This document shows positions 42,317 to 50,126 of a stretch of DNA of 64,000 nucleotides, in pieces. The DNA lies in the NCBI GenBank assembly GCA_029979265.1, contig JAPOHW010000012.1, positions 42,286-106,285 of the forward strand, in the 5' to 3' direction. Within the stretch, counting starts at the first letter, position 1. Each line of letters starts with the position of its first letter. Position numbers and translations under genes: made by a program. Under the pieces are notes generated by a model, which did no database searches, had not been told where the DNA came from, and saw nothing but the letters and a program-made list of their open reading frames with translations. This DNA is from Actinomycetota bacterium (GTDB lineage: Bacteria > Actinomycetota > Acidimicrobiia > Acidimicrobiales > Aldehydirespiratoraceae).

Positions 42317-43276
42317 ATGGCTGGGGGACTTGTCGGGTTGTTGGACGATGTGGCGGCGTTGGCGAAACTCGCAGCGGCTTCGATCGATGACGTGGGAGCG
42401 GCTGCGGGCCGCGCCTCGATGAAGGCCGCTGGGCTGATGGTCGACGACACCGCCGTGACACCGACCTATGTGCACGGCATCGCGGCGGAGCGAGAACTTC
42501 CGATCATCAAGCGGATCGCAAAGGGATCGATCCGCAACAAAGTGCTGTTCATTTTGCCGGCGGCTCTGATCCTCAGCGAGTTCCTCCCCACGGTGGTGGA
42601 ACTCATCTTGATCGCAGGCGGTACGTTCCTGTGCTTCGAGGGGGCACACAAGATCACCCATGCGTTCCGGGGTGATGATCACGATCACCATGTCCCGGCT
42701 GCGGTCAAAGGGCCCGCCGCCGAGGAGTCGACGGTTGCCGGAGCGATCCGTACCGATCTCATCCTGTCGGGCGAAATCATGGTCATCGCCCTGAAGGAAG
42801 TGATCGAGGAGCCCTTCGTCACTCGGGGGGCAGTGCTCGTCGTGGTCGCCGTGCTGGTGACGGTTGTCGTCTTCGGGCTCGTGGCGCTGATCGTGAAGAT
42901 GGACGATGTCGGGTTGATGATGACCCAGCAGGAATCCGAGCGGTCGAAACGGATCGGCCGTGGGTTGGTGCATGCCATGCCGAACGTCCTGACGTTCCTC
43001 ACCGTGGTCGGTACTGCAGCGATGCTCTGGGTGGGTGGTCACATTCTCGTCGCCGGAGCACACGAGCTCGGTTGGGATTGGCCGTACGACGTCATCCGCG
43101 ACGCAGAGGCACAGGTGGAAGATCTCGGAGGTATCGGTGGCTTCCTGGCCTGGCTCGTCAACACTGCCATGTCGGCCGTCGTCGGACTCGCTTGGGGTTG
43201 TGCCGCCATGTTCGTGGCGTCCCTCCTGCCCTTCGGCGCGACGAACGGTGACGAGCACGAGGCTGCGGTCGAGTAG
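42317..43276 (+). CDS. DUF808 (YedI-type) membrane protein
   Basis: A 319-residue membrane protein. The N-terminal AGGLVGLLDDVAALAKLAAAS is a signature of the family. Hydrophobic segments (VLFILPAALILSEFLPTVVELILIAGG, VLVVVAVLVTVVVFGLVALIV, VLTFLTVVGTAAMLWVGGHI and AMSAVVGLAWGCAAMFVASLL) give about six helices. Function not known. It is divergent from the thioesterase (47 nt). Confidence 0.93.
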   Translation: MAGGLVGLLDDVAALAKLAAASIDDVGAAAGRASMKAAGLMVDDTAVTPTYVHGIAAERELPIIKRIAKGSIRNKVLFILPAALILSEFLPTVVELILIAGGTFLCFEGAHKITHAFRGDDHDHHVPAAVKGPAAEESTVAGAIRTDLILSGEIMVIALKEVIEEPFVTRGAVLVVVAVLVTVVVFGLVALIVKMDDVGLMMTQQESERSKRIGRGLVHAMPNVLTFLTVVGTAAMLWVGGHILVAGAHELGWDWPYDVIRDAEAQVEDLGGIGGFLAWLVNTAMSAVVGLAWGCAAMFVASLLPFGATNGDEHEAAVE

Positions 43277-43309
43277 GGGCCGGCCCGGCTCGGCGGGGGC
43301 GGGGCCCAC

Positions 43310-44473
43310 TCAGCGACCGGGCGGAGGCGGAAGGATCTGCCGCAACTCGTCGACGGTCACGCCCAGTGCGGCAGCTGCGTCATCGAGCGGCTCACCTGGC
43401 GGTGGCAGGAGGTCGACGAGTTCCGCCTCGGTCACGCCCAGGGCCGCTGCGGCGTCGGCAAGATCAGGTGGCTCACGCGGCCCGTCATCGCCCGGTGCCG
43501 GCTGGCCGATGTCGCCGTCGACGTTCCCCATGAGACAGCGAGGGATGTACGGGTAGTCGGCGGTGACGAGGTAGGCGTAGTCGCCGTCGATGAAGGTCCC
43601 GTTGCACTCGTCGAGTTCACCGGATCCCTCGATGAAGACCCAGTCACTCACGTAGGTTCCGTCTGCCACGGTGCCCTCGAGGTTCACGGACACTTCGACG
43701 CGGCCGGTATGGACACAATCGGTTCCGGAGCGGACCTCGTCGGTCAGGCCATAGCTCGATGCGTAGGCGTCGGAAACCGATGCGTAGATGAGGTGGCCGT
43801 CGGCGGCGAACCCGACGAGCACAAGATCGTCGCCCCGGTCGAAAGCATCGACCAGCAGGTCGGACCGGCCGTGGTAGTGGTACTTGCCGCCGGGCTGAAC
43901 GTGGGCATTGTTCATGTCCAGGCCCAGGTCGAGGAAGTCCTGGAGCGCCTCGATGCGGTAGGTCTCACCGCCAGCGCAGGTTGCGGTTTCGGCGGTGCCG
44001 GGTTCCATCGAAACGCCGTTGAGTGCCACTCCCGGTATGCGGGTAGGAGTGACGGTGCCGAGGTAGACGGGCGCGGTGGTGAACTCGTACGACAGCGTCT
44101 GTTCGGCGATCGAGTGTGGATTGCCGTCGTTGGGGAACTCGCCGGACCGATGGTTCGGGAGCGCATTGGCCATCATCGTGCGGACACCGTTCGCGATGGT
44201 CACGGTGACCTCGGTGCCGAACACTTCGTCGACGAGGACGTAATCGCCGAGGAAGTCGATACCCGTGAGGTTGTCCGATTCGCTTGCGTTGTGCTCGTGC
44301 TCCGTCTCGTTGCTCGCCGGTGCTGCCGGGACGCTGGTGGATGCGTCTAGTACGTCCTCTGCGGACCCGGCAGGAACAACTGGCGACTTACTGCAGCCGG
44401 CGCCGAACGCAATGAGGCACGCGCCAAGGATGCCGATTCGGACCTTGCAGCAGCGAGGTGGAGGCGAGCTCAC
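43310..44473 (-). CDS. YHYH-domain lipoprotein with C-terminal tandem repeat
   Basis: A 387-residue lipoprotein. Signal peptide ends IAFGAGC (lipidated Cys27). A low-complexity acidic/His spacer (ETEHEHNASESDN) precedes a YHYH domain with the hallmark GKYHYHG and surrounding NNAHVQPGG and VGFAADGHLIY. The C-terminal tail has two copies of a unit AAAALGVTEAELVDLLPPPG and AAAALGVTVDELRQILPPPP, resembling bacterial repeats that bind or pair with others. YHYH proteins are extracytoplasmic and may bind metal. It is convergent with DUF808 (33 nt). Confidence 0.88.
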   Translation of the reverse strand: MSSPPPRCCKVRIGILGACLIAFGAGCSKSPVVPAGSAEDVLDASTSVPAAPASNETEHEHNASESDNLTGIDFLGDYVLVDEVFGTEVTVTIANGVRTMMANALPNHRSGEFPNDGNPHSIAEQTLSYEFTTAPVYLGTVTPTRIPGVALNGVSMEPGTAETATCAGGETYRIEALQDFLDLGLDMNNAHVQPGGKYHYHGRSDLLVDAFDRGDDLVLVGFAADGHLIYASVSDAYASSYGLTDEVRSGTDCVHTGRVEVSVNLEGTVADGTYVSDWVFIEGSGELDECNGTFIDGDYAYLVTADYPYIPRCLMGNVDGDIGQPAPGDDGPREPPDLADAAAALGVTEAELVDLLPPPGEPLDDAAAALGVTVDELRQILPPPPGR

Positions 44474-44614
44474 TTACCGATCATGTCGCCGCAAGGTAAG
44501 AGATCCGTTGCAGAACTGCCACCGAGGCTCAGCAGAAGCGCGCTGTCATCGGATTTCCTGGGCACTGACCACGAAATGTTGCAATGTCCGGTCTTTTGAA
44601 CCAATGTGCATCTC

Positions 44615-45376
44615 ATGTCGGTGACGCCGCTCGATCGGGATCATCCGCTCCCGCTCTGGGCCCAACTCGAAGCGGACCTTCGGCGCCGGATCGACAACGG
44701 CGAATTCGAGGATGGCCGGTTCCCGACCGACCTGAACCTCACCACCGACTACGAGGTCAGTCGTCACACCGTCCGAGAAGCGATCCGGCAACTGAACAAG
44801 ACCGGCATGCTGAAGCGAGAACGGGGCCGGGGTACCGTCATCAACCGCAGCGAGTTCGAGCAACCTCTCGGCGCGCTCTACAGCCTGTTCCAATCGATCG
44901 AAGCGACCGGTACGGACCAGACGAGTGAGGTCCTGCAACTTGATGTGGTGACCGACTCGATCGCGGCTGCCCACCTCGAACTCGACGAGGACACCGAGTT
45001 CGTCCTGCTCGTCCGCCTTCGGCGAGCCGGTGACGCCCCGCTGGCGGTCGACCGCGCCTGGGTACCGCTCACGTATGGGGCGCCCCTCCTCGACGTCGAC
45101 TGGTCGCACACGGCGCTCTACACCGAGATGCGTCGGATCGGCGCCCCCACGCCCACCGCCGGGTGGGAGCGTTTGGCGCCTGTCATCCCGGCGCCGGCCG
45201 ATCGCGCCCTGCTCGAACTTCGCTCGGGTGTCGCTGCCTTCAGTCTCGAGCGACTCGGCACGCTTGACGGCAAGCCGGTCGAATGGCGAACCACCTTGGT
45301 TCGCGGTGACCGGTACCGCTTCGTCAGCGAATGGTCCGCCGACGGTGTTGCTGGCACGCTTCGCCCGCAGAGCTAG
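44615..45376 (+). CDS. GntR/HutC-family transcriptional regulator with UTRA domain
   Basis: A 253-residue regulator. The start is ATG 44615; GTG 44606 is an alternative. Winged helix-turn-helix (PLWAQLEADLRRRI, EVSRHTVREAIRQLNKTG) at about 15-75, then a UTRA ligand domain with LVRLRRAGDAPLAVDRAWVP and LGTLDGKPVEWRTTLVRGDRYRF. It probably senses a small metabolite. No clear operator was seen in 44474-44614. It shares a CTAG stop with the convergent RidA. Confidence 0.93.
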   Translation: MSVTPLDRDHPLPLWAQLEADLRRRIDNGEFEDGRFPTDLNLTTDYEVSRHTVREAIRQLNKTGMLKRERGRGTVINRSEFEQPLGALYSLFQSIEATGTDQTSEVLQLDVVTDSIAAAHLELDEDTEFVLLVRLRRAGDAPLAVDRAWVPLTYGAPLLDVDWSHTALYTEMRRIGAPTPTAGWERLAPVIPAPADRALLELRSGVAAFSLERLGTLDGKPVEWRTTLVRGDRYRFVSEWSADGVAGTLRPQS

Positions 45377-45837
45377 TCCGGAGCGATTTCGAAGATCGCT
45401 TCGATCTCGGTGGCGATGTCGAACGGCAGTTCGGCCATGCCGACAGCGGAACGGGTGTGCACCCCGGCCTCACCGAACACTTCGCGGAACAGTTCCGAGC
45501 AGCCGTTGATCACTGCGGGTGTGTTGGTGAATCCAGGCGCACAGTTCACCATCCCGAACACCTTCACAACCCGCGTGATGCGATCGAGTGAACCGAGCTC
45601 GACGCGGGCAGCGGCGAGAAGTTGCAGGCCGGTCAAGCGCGCTGCGTGTTTCGCAGTGTCGAGATCGACGTCGGTACCGACCTTGCCGGTGATCATGGAA
45701 CCATCTGCGGCAACAGGTCCGTGGCCTCCGACGTGCAGGAGTCCACCACTGATCACTGCCGAGACGTACAGACCGGCAGGCGGCATCGGCCTGGGGAGCT
45801 CGGTGCCAGTGGCAGCGAGACGGGCTTCGTGTGACAT
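45373..45837 (-). CDS. RidA-family protein (reactive enamine/imine deaminase type)
   Basis: A 154-residue protein of the YjgF/YER057c group. The strand VSAVISGGLLHVGGHGPVAADG, the IFGM-like KVFGMVNCAPGFTNTPAVING and the C-terminal HTRSAVGMAELPFDIATEIEAI, with the conserved Arg, match RidA-type proteins. Such proteins hydrolyse reactive enamines/imines formed by PLP enzymes. Its stop overlaps that of GntR within CTAG. Confidence 0.92.
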   Translation of the reverse strand: MSHEARLAATGTELPRPMPPAGLYVSAVISGGLLHVGGHGPVAADGSMITGKVGTDVDLDTAKHAARLTGLQLLAAARVELGSLDRITRVVKVFGMVNCAPGFTNTPAVINGCSELFREVFGEAGVHTRSAVGMAELPFDIATEIEAIFEIAPD

Positions 45838-45889
45838 GGCGGGCGAGCGTAGTCTCGGAATCGACGGTCGATCAGGGGAGGAGCAGGCA

Positions 45890-46309
45890 ATGGAAGTCGT
45901 GAACGAGGTGATGCCGACCGATCGGCAGCGTCTCGCCGAGATGATGGAAGCCGGCCCCGACGGGCCGATCTACATGGTCAACCTGCTGCGCTTCAAGCCA
46001 GCGGCCGAGTACGAAGACGGGCGCGAGACCACCCTCTCCGGCCGGGAGGCGTACAACCTCTACGGCCAGGCGGTCAGCCAGATCATCCAGGACTACGACG
46101 GCGAGGTCATGTTCGTCGGCGACGTCACCTTCCTGTCACTCGGACAGGTGGAGGATCTCTGGGACGAGGTGGCGATCGCCAGGTATCCGAATCGGGGTGC
46201 CCTGCTCGCCATGTCGTCATCACCGCAATGGCAGGCTGCCGCCGTGCATCGAAGCGCCGGGCTGGCCGGGCAGCTCAACATCGAGACCGTCGGCGGCTTC
46301 TTCTCGTGA
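45890..46309 (+). CDS. DUF1330-type small protein
   Basis: A 139-residue protein from ATG 45890, with GGGGAGGAG upstream. IYMVNLLRFKP and VMFVGDVTFLSLGQVEDLWDEVAIARYPNRGALLAM show the DUF1330 dimeric alpha-beta barrel pattern. Function not known. It ends in a 4-nt GTGA overlap with the LLM gene, so the two are coupled and perhaps functionally linked. Confidence 0.88.
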   Translation: MEVVNEVMPTDRQRLAEMMEAGPDGPIYMVNLLRFKPAAEYEDGRETTLSGREAYNLYGQAVSQIIQDYDGEVMFVGDVTFLSLGQVEDLWDEVAIARYPNRGALLAMSSSPQWQAAAVHRSAGLAGQLNIETVGGFFS

Positions 46310-47220
46310 ACGACGTACGCGTCGGTGTGACGCCGCCCTGGGACCTCGGCCGTGTCTCGGCCGAGGACCAGCGCCGCCGTCTCGCTGCCGTCGCCGATGC
46401 CGGTATCGACCACATCTTCACGGCCGACCATGTCAGCTTCGTGGGAGGGGCGGGGATCGACGGTCCGGTGCGGCTCGCTGCGATCGGTGGGATGGAGCCT
46501 CGTCTCGGGTTGTATCTCGGTGTGTTCCTGTTGTCGCTTCGTCATCCGCTTGTGGCTGCTCGCCAGATCGCCTCGCTGGCCGAGATGGCCCCGGGACGGG
46601 TCACCATCGGCGTCGGGGTCGGCGGTGAGGACCGGCACGAGTTCGAGGTCTGCGAGATCGACCCTGCGACGCGCGGTCGTCGAACCGACGCTGCCCTCGA
46701 CATCGTTCGACGGCTGCTCGACGGCGAGACCGTGGACGGCGACGGAACGTTCTACGAGTTCGGCGATGCCTTGATCCGGCCGACACCCGAGCCCCGCATC
46801 GCATTCACGGTCGGTGGCCGTAGCGATGCTGCCATCGATCGAGCCGCTCGCCTCGGCGATGGGTGGCTCGCCTCGTGGTGCTCCGTCGACCGTTTCTCCT
46901 CGGGTGTGGCGATGACCGAAGAACTCGGTGCCGAACGCAACGTGGACTGGCAGCACGGGCTTCAGATCTGGGCGGGTATCGGCGATGACCGAGCCGAAGC
47001 GCGGGGCTATGTGGCGGACGGCATGCAGACCTTCTACGGCATCCCATTCGAGGCGTTCGAGAAGTACACGCCGATGGGTACAGCCGATGACATCGCCGAC
47101 TTCTTGTTGCCCTATGTGGAGGCCGGCGCCAAGGTGATCAACGTGTCACCATGCGGGCCAACCCGCGAGGCGGAGGCCGACGTGATGGGTCTGGTCGCAG
47201 AACGGCTTCGGCTGGGCTGA
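46306..47220 (+). CDS. LLM-class luciferase-like oxidoreductase
   Basis: A 304-residue luciferase-like protein from GTG 46306. Family segments: VGVTPPWDLG, GIDHIFTADHVSFVGGAG, ARQIASLAEMAPGRVTIGVGVGGEDRHEFEVCEI and RIAFTVGGRSDAAIDRAARLGDGWL. It likely uses F420 or FMN. It is coupled to the DUF1330 gene. Substrate unknown. Confidence 0.92.
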   Translation: MNDVRVGVTPPWDLGRVSAEDQRRRLAAVADAGIDHIFTADHVSFVGGAGIDGPVRLAAIGGMEPRLGLYLGVFLLSLRHPLVAARQIASLAEMAPGRVTIGVGVGGEDRHEFEVCEIDPATRGRRTDAALDIVRRLLDGETVDGDGTFYEFGDALIRPTPEPRIAFTVGGRSDAAIDRAARLGDGWLASWCSVDRFSSGVAMTEELGAERNVDWQHGLQIWAGIGDDRAEARGYVADGMQTFYGIPFEAFEKYTPMGTADDIADFLLPYVEAGAKVINVSPCGPTREAEADVMGLVAERLRLG

Positions 47221-47230
47221 GCGAACGGGT

Positions 47231-48127
47231 TCACTCGAGCTCGTCGAGGAGTGCCTGGGCGAGCGGTGGCAGCTCGGTGCCGGTCGGCCACACGGCTCGC
47301 AGATCTCGACCGATGGTGAGGTTGGGTGTCTCGATTTCGACGAGTTGACCACCGGCCACTTCGGCGGCGATCGCAAGCCGGCTGATCACCGTGGGCGCGT
47401 TGCCCTGGACGACTGCGGCCCGCACGGCAGAGGTCGATCCCAGCTCGAGGACAGTGCCAGGTTCGCCAAGTCCGAGATCTCGTAGAGCCTTCTCGAGCGC
47501 TTCACGCGTGCCGGAACCGGCTTCCCGCGTGACCAGCGGGGTCGCAGCGAGGGCCTCCACGGGCACCGATTTGCGTTCGGCCCATGGATGGCTCGGAGCC
47601 ACGACCGTGACGAGCTCGTCGTGGCCCACCACCAGCTCCTCCAACCCGGACAGTTCCGACGGTGTCTCGATGAAGCCGAGATCGGCCCGGCCATGGCGGA
47701 GCCGATCGATGACGGTCGTCGAGTTTGCGACCTCGAGTGCGATCGAGTCCCGAGGATGCGCCCGTGAGAAACGGTCGAGCCATCGGGGAAGGAGGTATTC
47801 CGCAATCGTGAAGCTCGCTGCGATGCGGAGACGGCCGACCTGCTCGGCCTGAAACGCCGAAAGCCCGGCACTGAGCTGATGAGCGGCGCGGAGGATCCCC
47901 TCGGCCCAGCCTGCCACGACCACTCCGGCGTCGGTCGGAACCGACCCACCGGGGCTGCGGTCGAGAAGCCGAAGATCGAGTTGTCGCTCGAGGTGTTTGA
48001 TGCGGCTGCTGGCCGACGGTTGGGTGATCCCGTGGGCGTCTGCAGCGCGTGACACGCTTCCGAGTTCGACGACCGACACGAACAGATCGAGTGATGCCAG
48101 ATCCGGAAACATCGGGGGCAGGGGCAT
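47231..48127 (-). CDS. LysR-family transcriptional regulator
   Basis: A 298-residue LysR protein. N-terminal winged helix-turn-helix (LDLFVSVVELGSVSRAADAHGITQPSASSRIKHLERQL, residues about 10-47), then a periplasmic-binding-like ligand domain. It is divergent from the M20 amidohydrolase, with 49 nt between starts, containing a good LysR-type operator. The amidohydrolase is therefore the likely target. Confidence 0.95.
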   Translation of the reverse strand: MPLPPMFPDLASLDLFVSVVELGSVSRAADAHGITQPSASSRIKHLERQLDLRLLDRSPGGSVPTDAGVVVAGWAEGILRAAHQLSAGLSAFQAEQVGRLRIAASFTIAEYLLPRWLDRFSRAHPRDSIALEVANSTTVIDRLRHGRADLGFIETPSELSGLEELVVGHDELVTVVAPSHPWAERKSVPVEALAATPLVTREAGSGTREALEKALRDLGLGEPGTVLELGSTSAVRAAVVQGNAPTVISRLAIAAEVAGGQLVEIETPNLTIGRDLRAVWPTGTELPPLAQALLDELE

Positions 48128-48143
48128 AGGGCGAGTCTATGCC
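48123..48143. promoter_or_regulatory. LysR-type operator
   Basis: Perfect inverted repeat GGCATAG-N7-CTATGCC (48123-48129 and 48137-48143), including the T-N11-A pattern of LysR sites. It overlaps the LysR start codon and lies 34 nt upstream of the M20 gene. Binding by the adjacent LysR protein is inferred. Confidence 0.65.
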
Positions 48144-48176
48144 AGGTACCGAGGACGGAGCCTCTACGGTCAGAGG

Positions 48177-49376
48177 ATGAGCGTGGACACCATGAAGGCA
48201 TCCGCCGCTACCGATGTCAGGAGTGCTGCGAGCGTCCTGACGTCGGTCTCGCGCGAACTCTGGGAGCACCCGGAACTTGCGTTCGAAGAGGAGCATGCTG
48301 CGAAGGTGTGCGTCGAGGCGCTGAGCGATGCCGGGTTCGACGTGACCACCGGTGTTGCCGGCCTCGACACGTCGTTCGTCGCCGAATACGGCAGTGGACC
48401 GCTGGTGGTCGGGATCTGTGCCGAACTCGATGCGCTCCCGGGGGTCGGCCACGCCTGCGGGCACAACATCATCGCCGCCTCCGGTGTTGGCGCCGGTATC
48501 GGTTTGGCTCGTGTCGCCGACGAGGCCGGTATCACCATTCGGGTACTGGGGACCCCGGCCGAAGAGGGGGGAGGCGGCAAGATCATCATGCTGGAGGACG
48601 GTGTCTTCGACGGGCTCCACCTGGCGATGATGATCCATCCTGCGCCGATGGAGTCCGACGTCTTCCCGACCCTCGCCGCGACCGAATGCGAGTACCACAT
48701 GCACGGCAAGTCGGCGCACTCGTCGCTCGCCCCCCACGAAGGAATCAACGCAGCCGACGCCATCACGGTGGCCCAAGTGGGGATCGGTCTGCTTCGCCAA
48801 CACCTGCTCCCAGGTGACCAGATCCATGGCATCGTCACCGATGGAGGCGATGCACCGAACATCGTCCCGTCGCATTCGACCGCCCGCTACATCGTGCGAG
48901 CCCCGGCCGTCGCAGATCTCGAACGGCTGCAGGGTCGGGTCCACCGCTGTTTCGAAGCGGGGGCGTTGGCGACGGGCGCAACCCTTGCGATCGAGGATCA
49001 TGGCCCGCCGTACACCGAGTTCGAGCACGATGAGGAACTCGCCCTGCTCTACCGCACGAACGCGGAGGGATTGGGTCGCTCGTTCGCCCCGCGACCGCAG
49101 CAGGGCGCAGCGTCGACCGACATGGCGAACGTCTCGCTGCTGCTACCGACGATTCATCCGAGCCTGGGGCTCGACTGTGCCCCGGCGGTGAACCATCAAC
49201 CGGAGTTCACTCAGCACTGCAAGACCGACGATGCCGATGAGGCGATGCTGCACGGCGCCATTGCCATGGCCCAGACGTGCATCGATGCCGCTGCGCTCGG
49301 CCCCGTCCGAGAGCGTCTCATGGCCAACGACACGACCTATGGCGGCCGCGGCATGGACTATCCCTGGCGATTCTGA
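48177..49376 (+). CDS. M20 family amidohydrolase/peptidase
   Basis: A 399-residue M20 metallopeptidase from ATG 48177. LREHPELSFEE-like RELWEHPELAFEEEHAA, then the metal motifs GHACGHNIIAASG, TPAEEGGGG and MHGKSAHSSLAPHEGINAADA belong to the AbgB/aminoacylase type. Substrate probably an N-acyl or p-aminobenzoyl amino acid. Controlled by the divergent LysR protein, judging by the operator between them. It is convergent with the TauE gene by 18 nt. Confidence 0.93.
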   Translation: MSVDTMKASAATDVRSAASVLTSVSRELWEHPELAFEEEHAAKVCVEALSDAGFDVTTGVAGLDTSFVAEYGSGPLVVGICAELDALPGVGHACGHNIIAASGVGAGIGLARVADEAGITIRVLGTPAEEGGGGKIIMLEDGVFDGLHLAMMIHPAPMESDVFPTLAATECEYHMHGKSAHSSLAPHEGINAADAITVAQVGIGLLRQHLLPGDQIHGIVTDGGDAPNIVPSHSTARYIVRAPAVADLERLQGRVHRCFEAGALATGATLAIEDHGPPYTEFEHDEELALLYRTNAEGLGRSFAPRPQQGAASTDMANVSLLLPTIHPSLGLDCAPAVNHQPEFTQHCKTDDADEAMLHGAIAMAQTCIDAAALGPVRERLMANDTTYGGRGMDYPWRF

Positions 49377-49394
49377 CGAGAGTGGACCGTTGCC

Positions 49395-50114
49395 TCAGGC
49401 CAACAGGAAGCCGAGCCGAACCGTGTAGCCGGTCATGACGGTCCAAAAGAGCATGGCAAAGCGGCGCTCCCCGCTCCGATTGTTGAAGGTCGAACCCGTC
49501 CAGGTGCCGAGCGCCATCAACGGCACGGCGGCCAACGCAAGCAGCACCGACTGTCGACCCAGCAACTCGGCTTCGGCGAAGATCGCAGTCTTGGTCGCGT
49601 CGCCTGCGAACGAGGCCAGCGATGCAGCCCCGACGAAGTGGCGTCGATCGAGGTCGAGGTTGCGGATCGCAACGCCCTTCAGTGGGCCCGACGTTCCCGA
49701 GAAACCCGACGTTGCCCCCGAGGCGAACGACAACAGGGGCGCAAAACCGGCCCGAGCCAACCGCAGTTCGTAGCGTTCGGCGATCAGCGTCGCCCCGAAC
49801 ATTGCCACCACACCAAGCGTCACGACCCAGTCGGGTGCCGCAACCAGCAACGTCGAGCCCACCGCTGCGCCGAGGATCAGCAGCAACACGACACCGGCGG
49901 CGGCGCGTATGGGCAACGTGCGACGGTAGGCCGCGATCTTCAAGACGTTGTTGCTCGCCAAGAGGAGTGCCGCGAGCGCAATGCCCTCCTTGGACCCGAG
50001 GAAGACCACGAGCGTCGGCACGAGCACCAGCGAGCCACCCAACCCGGCCGACGCCGACACGGCGAAGGACAGGTAGACGAGCAGGAGGACGCCGAGCAGG
50101 GCGAGGATTTCCAC
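49395..50114 (-). CDS. TauE/SafE-family permease
   Basis: A 239-residue membrane protein with eight or so hydrophobic segments. The ASAGLGGSLVLVPTLVVFLG N-terminus and SFASGATSGFSGTSGPL match the TauE/SafE sulfite/sulfoacetate exporter group. Substrate not determinable; the group moves sulfite, sulfonates or organic acids. It lies 12 nt behind the large BNR-repeat gene on the same strand. Confidence 0.9.
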   Translation of the reverse strand: MEILALLGVLLLVYLSFAVSASAGLGGSLVLVPTLVVFLGSKEGIALAALLLASNNVLKIAAYRRTLPIRAAAGVVLLLILGAAVGSTLLVAAPDWVVTLGVVAMFGATLIAERYELRLARAGFAPLLSFASGATSGFSGTSGPLKGVAIRNLDLDRRHFVGAASLASFAGDATKTAIFAEAELLGRQSVLLALAAVPLMALGTWTGSTFNNRSGERRFAMLFWTVMTGYTVRLGFLLA

Positions 50115-50126
50115 GGAGGAGTGCGC

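Noticed and set aside
44546..45109. Leftward 187-residue frame
   Set aside because: It is antisense to the GntR regulator.
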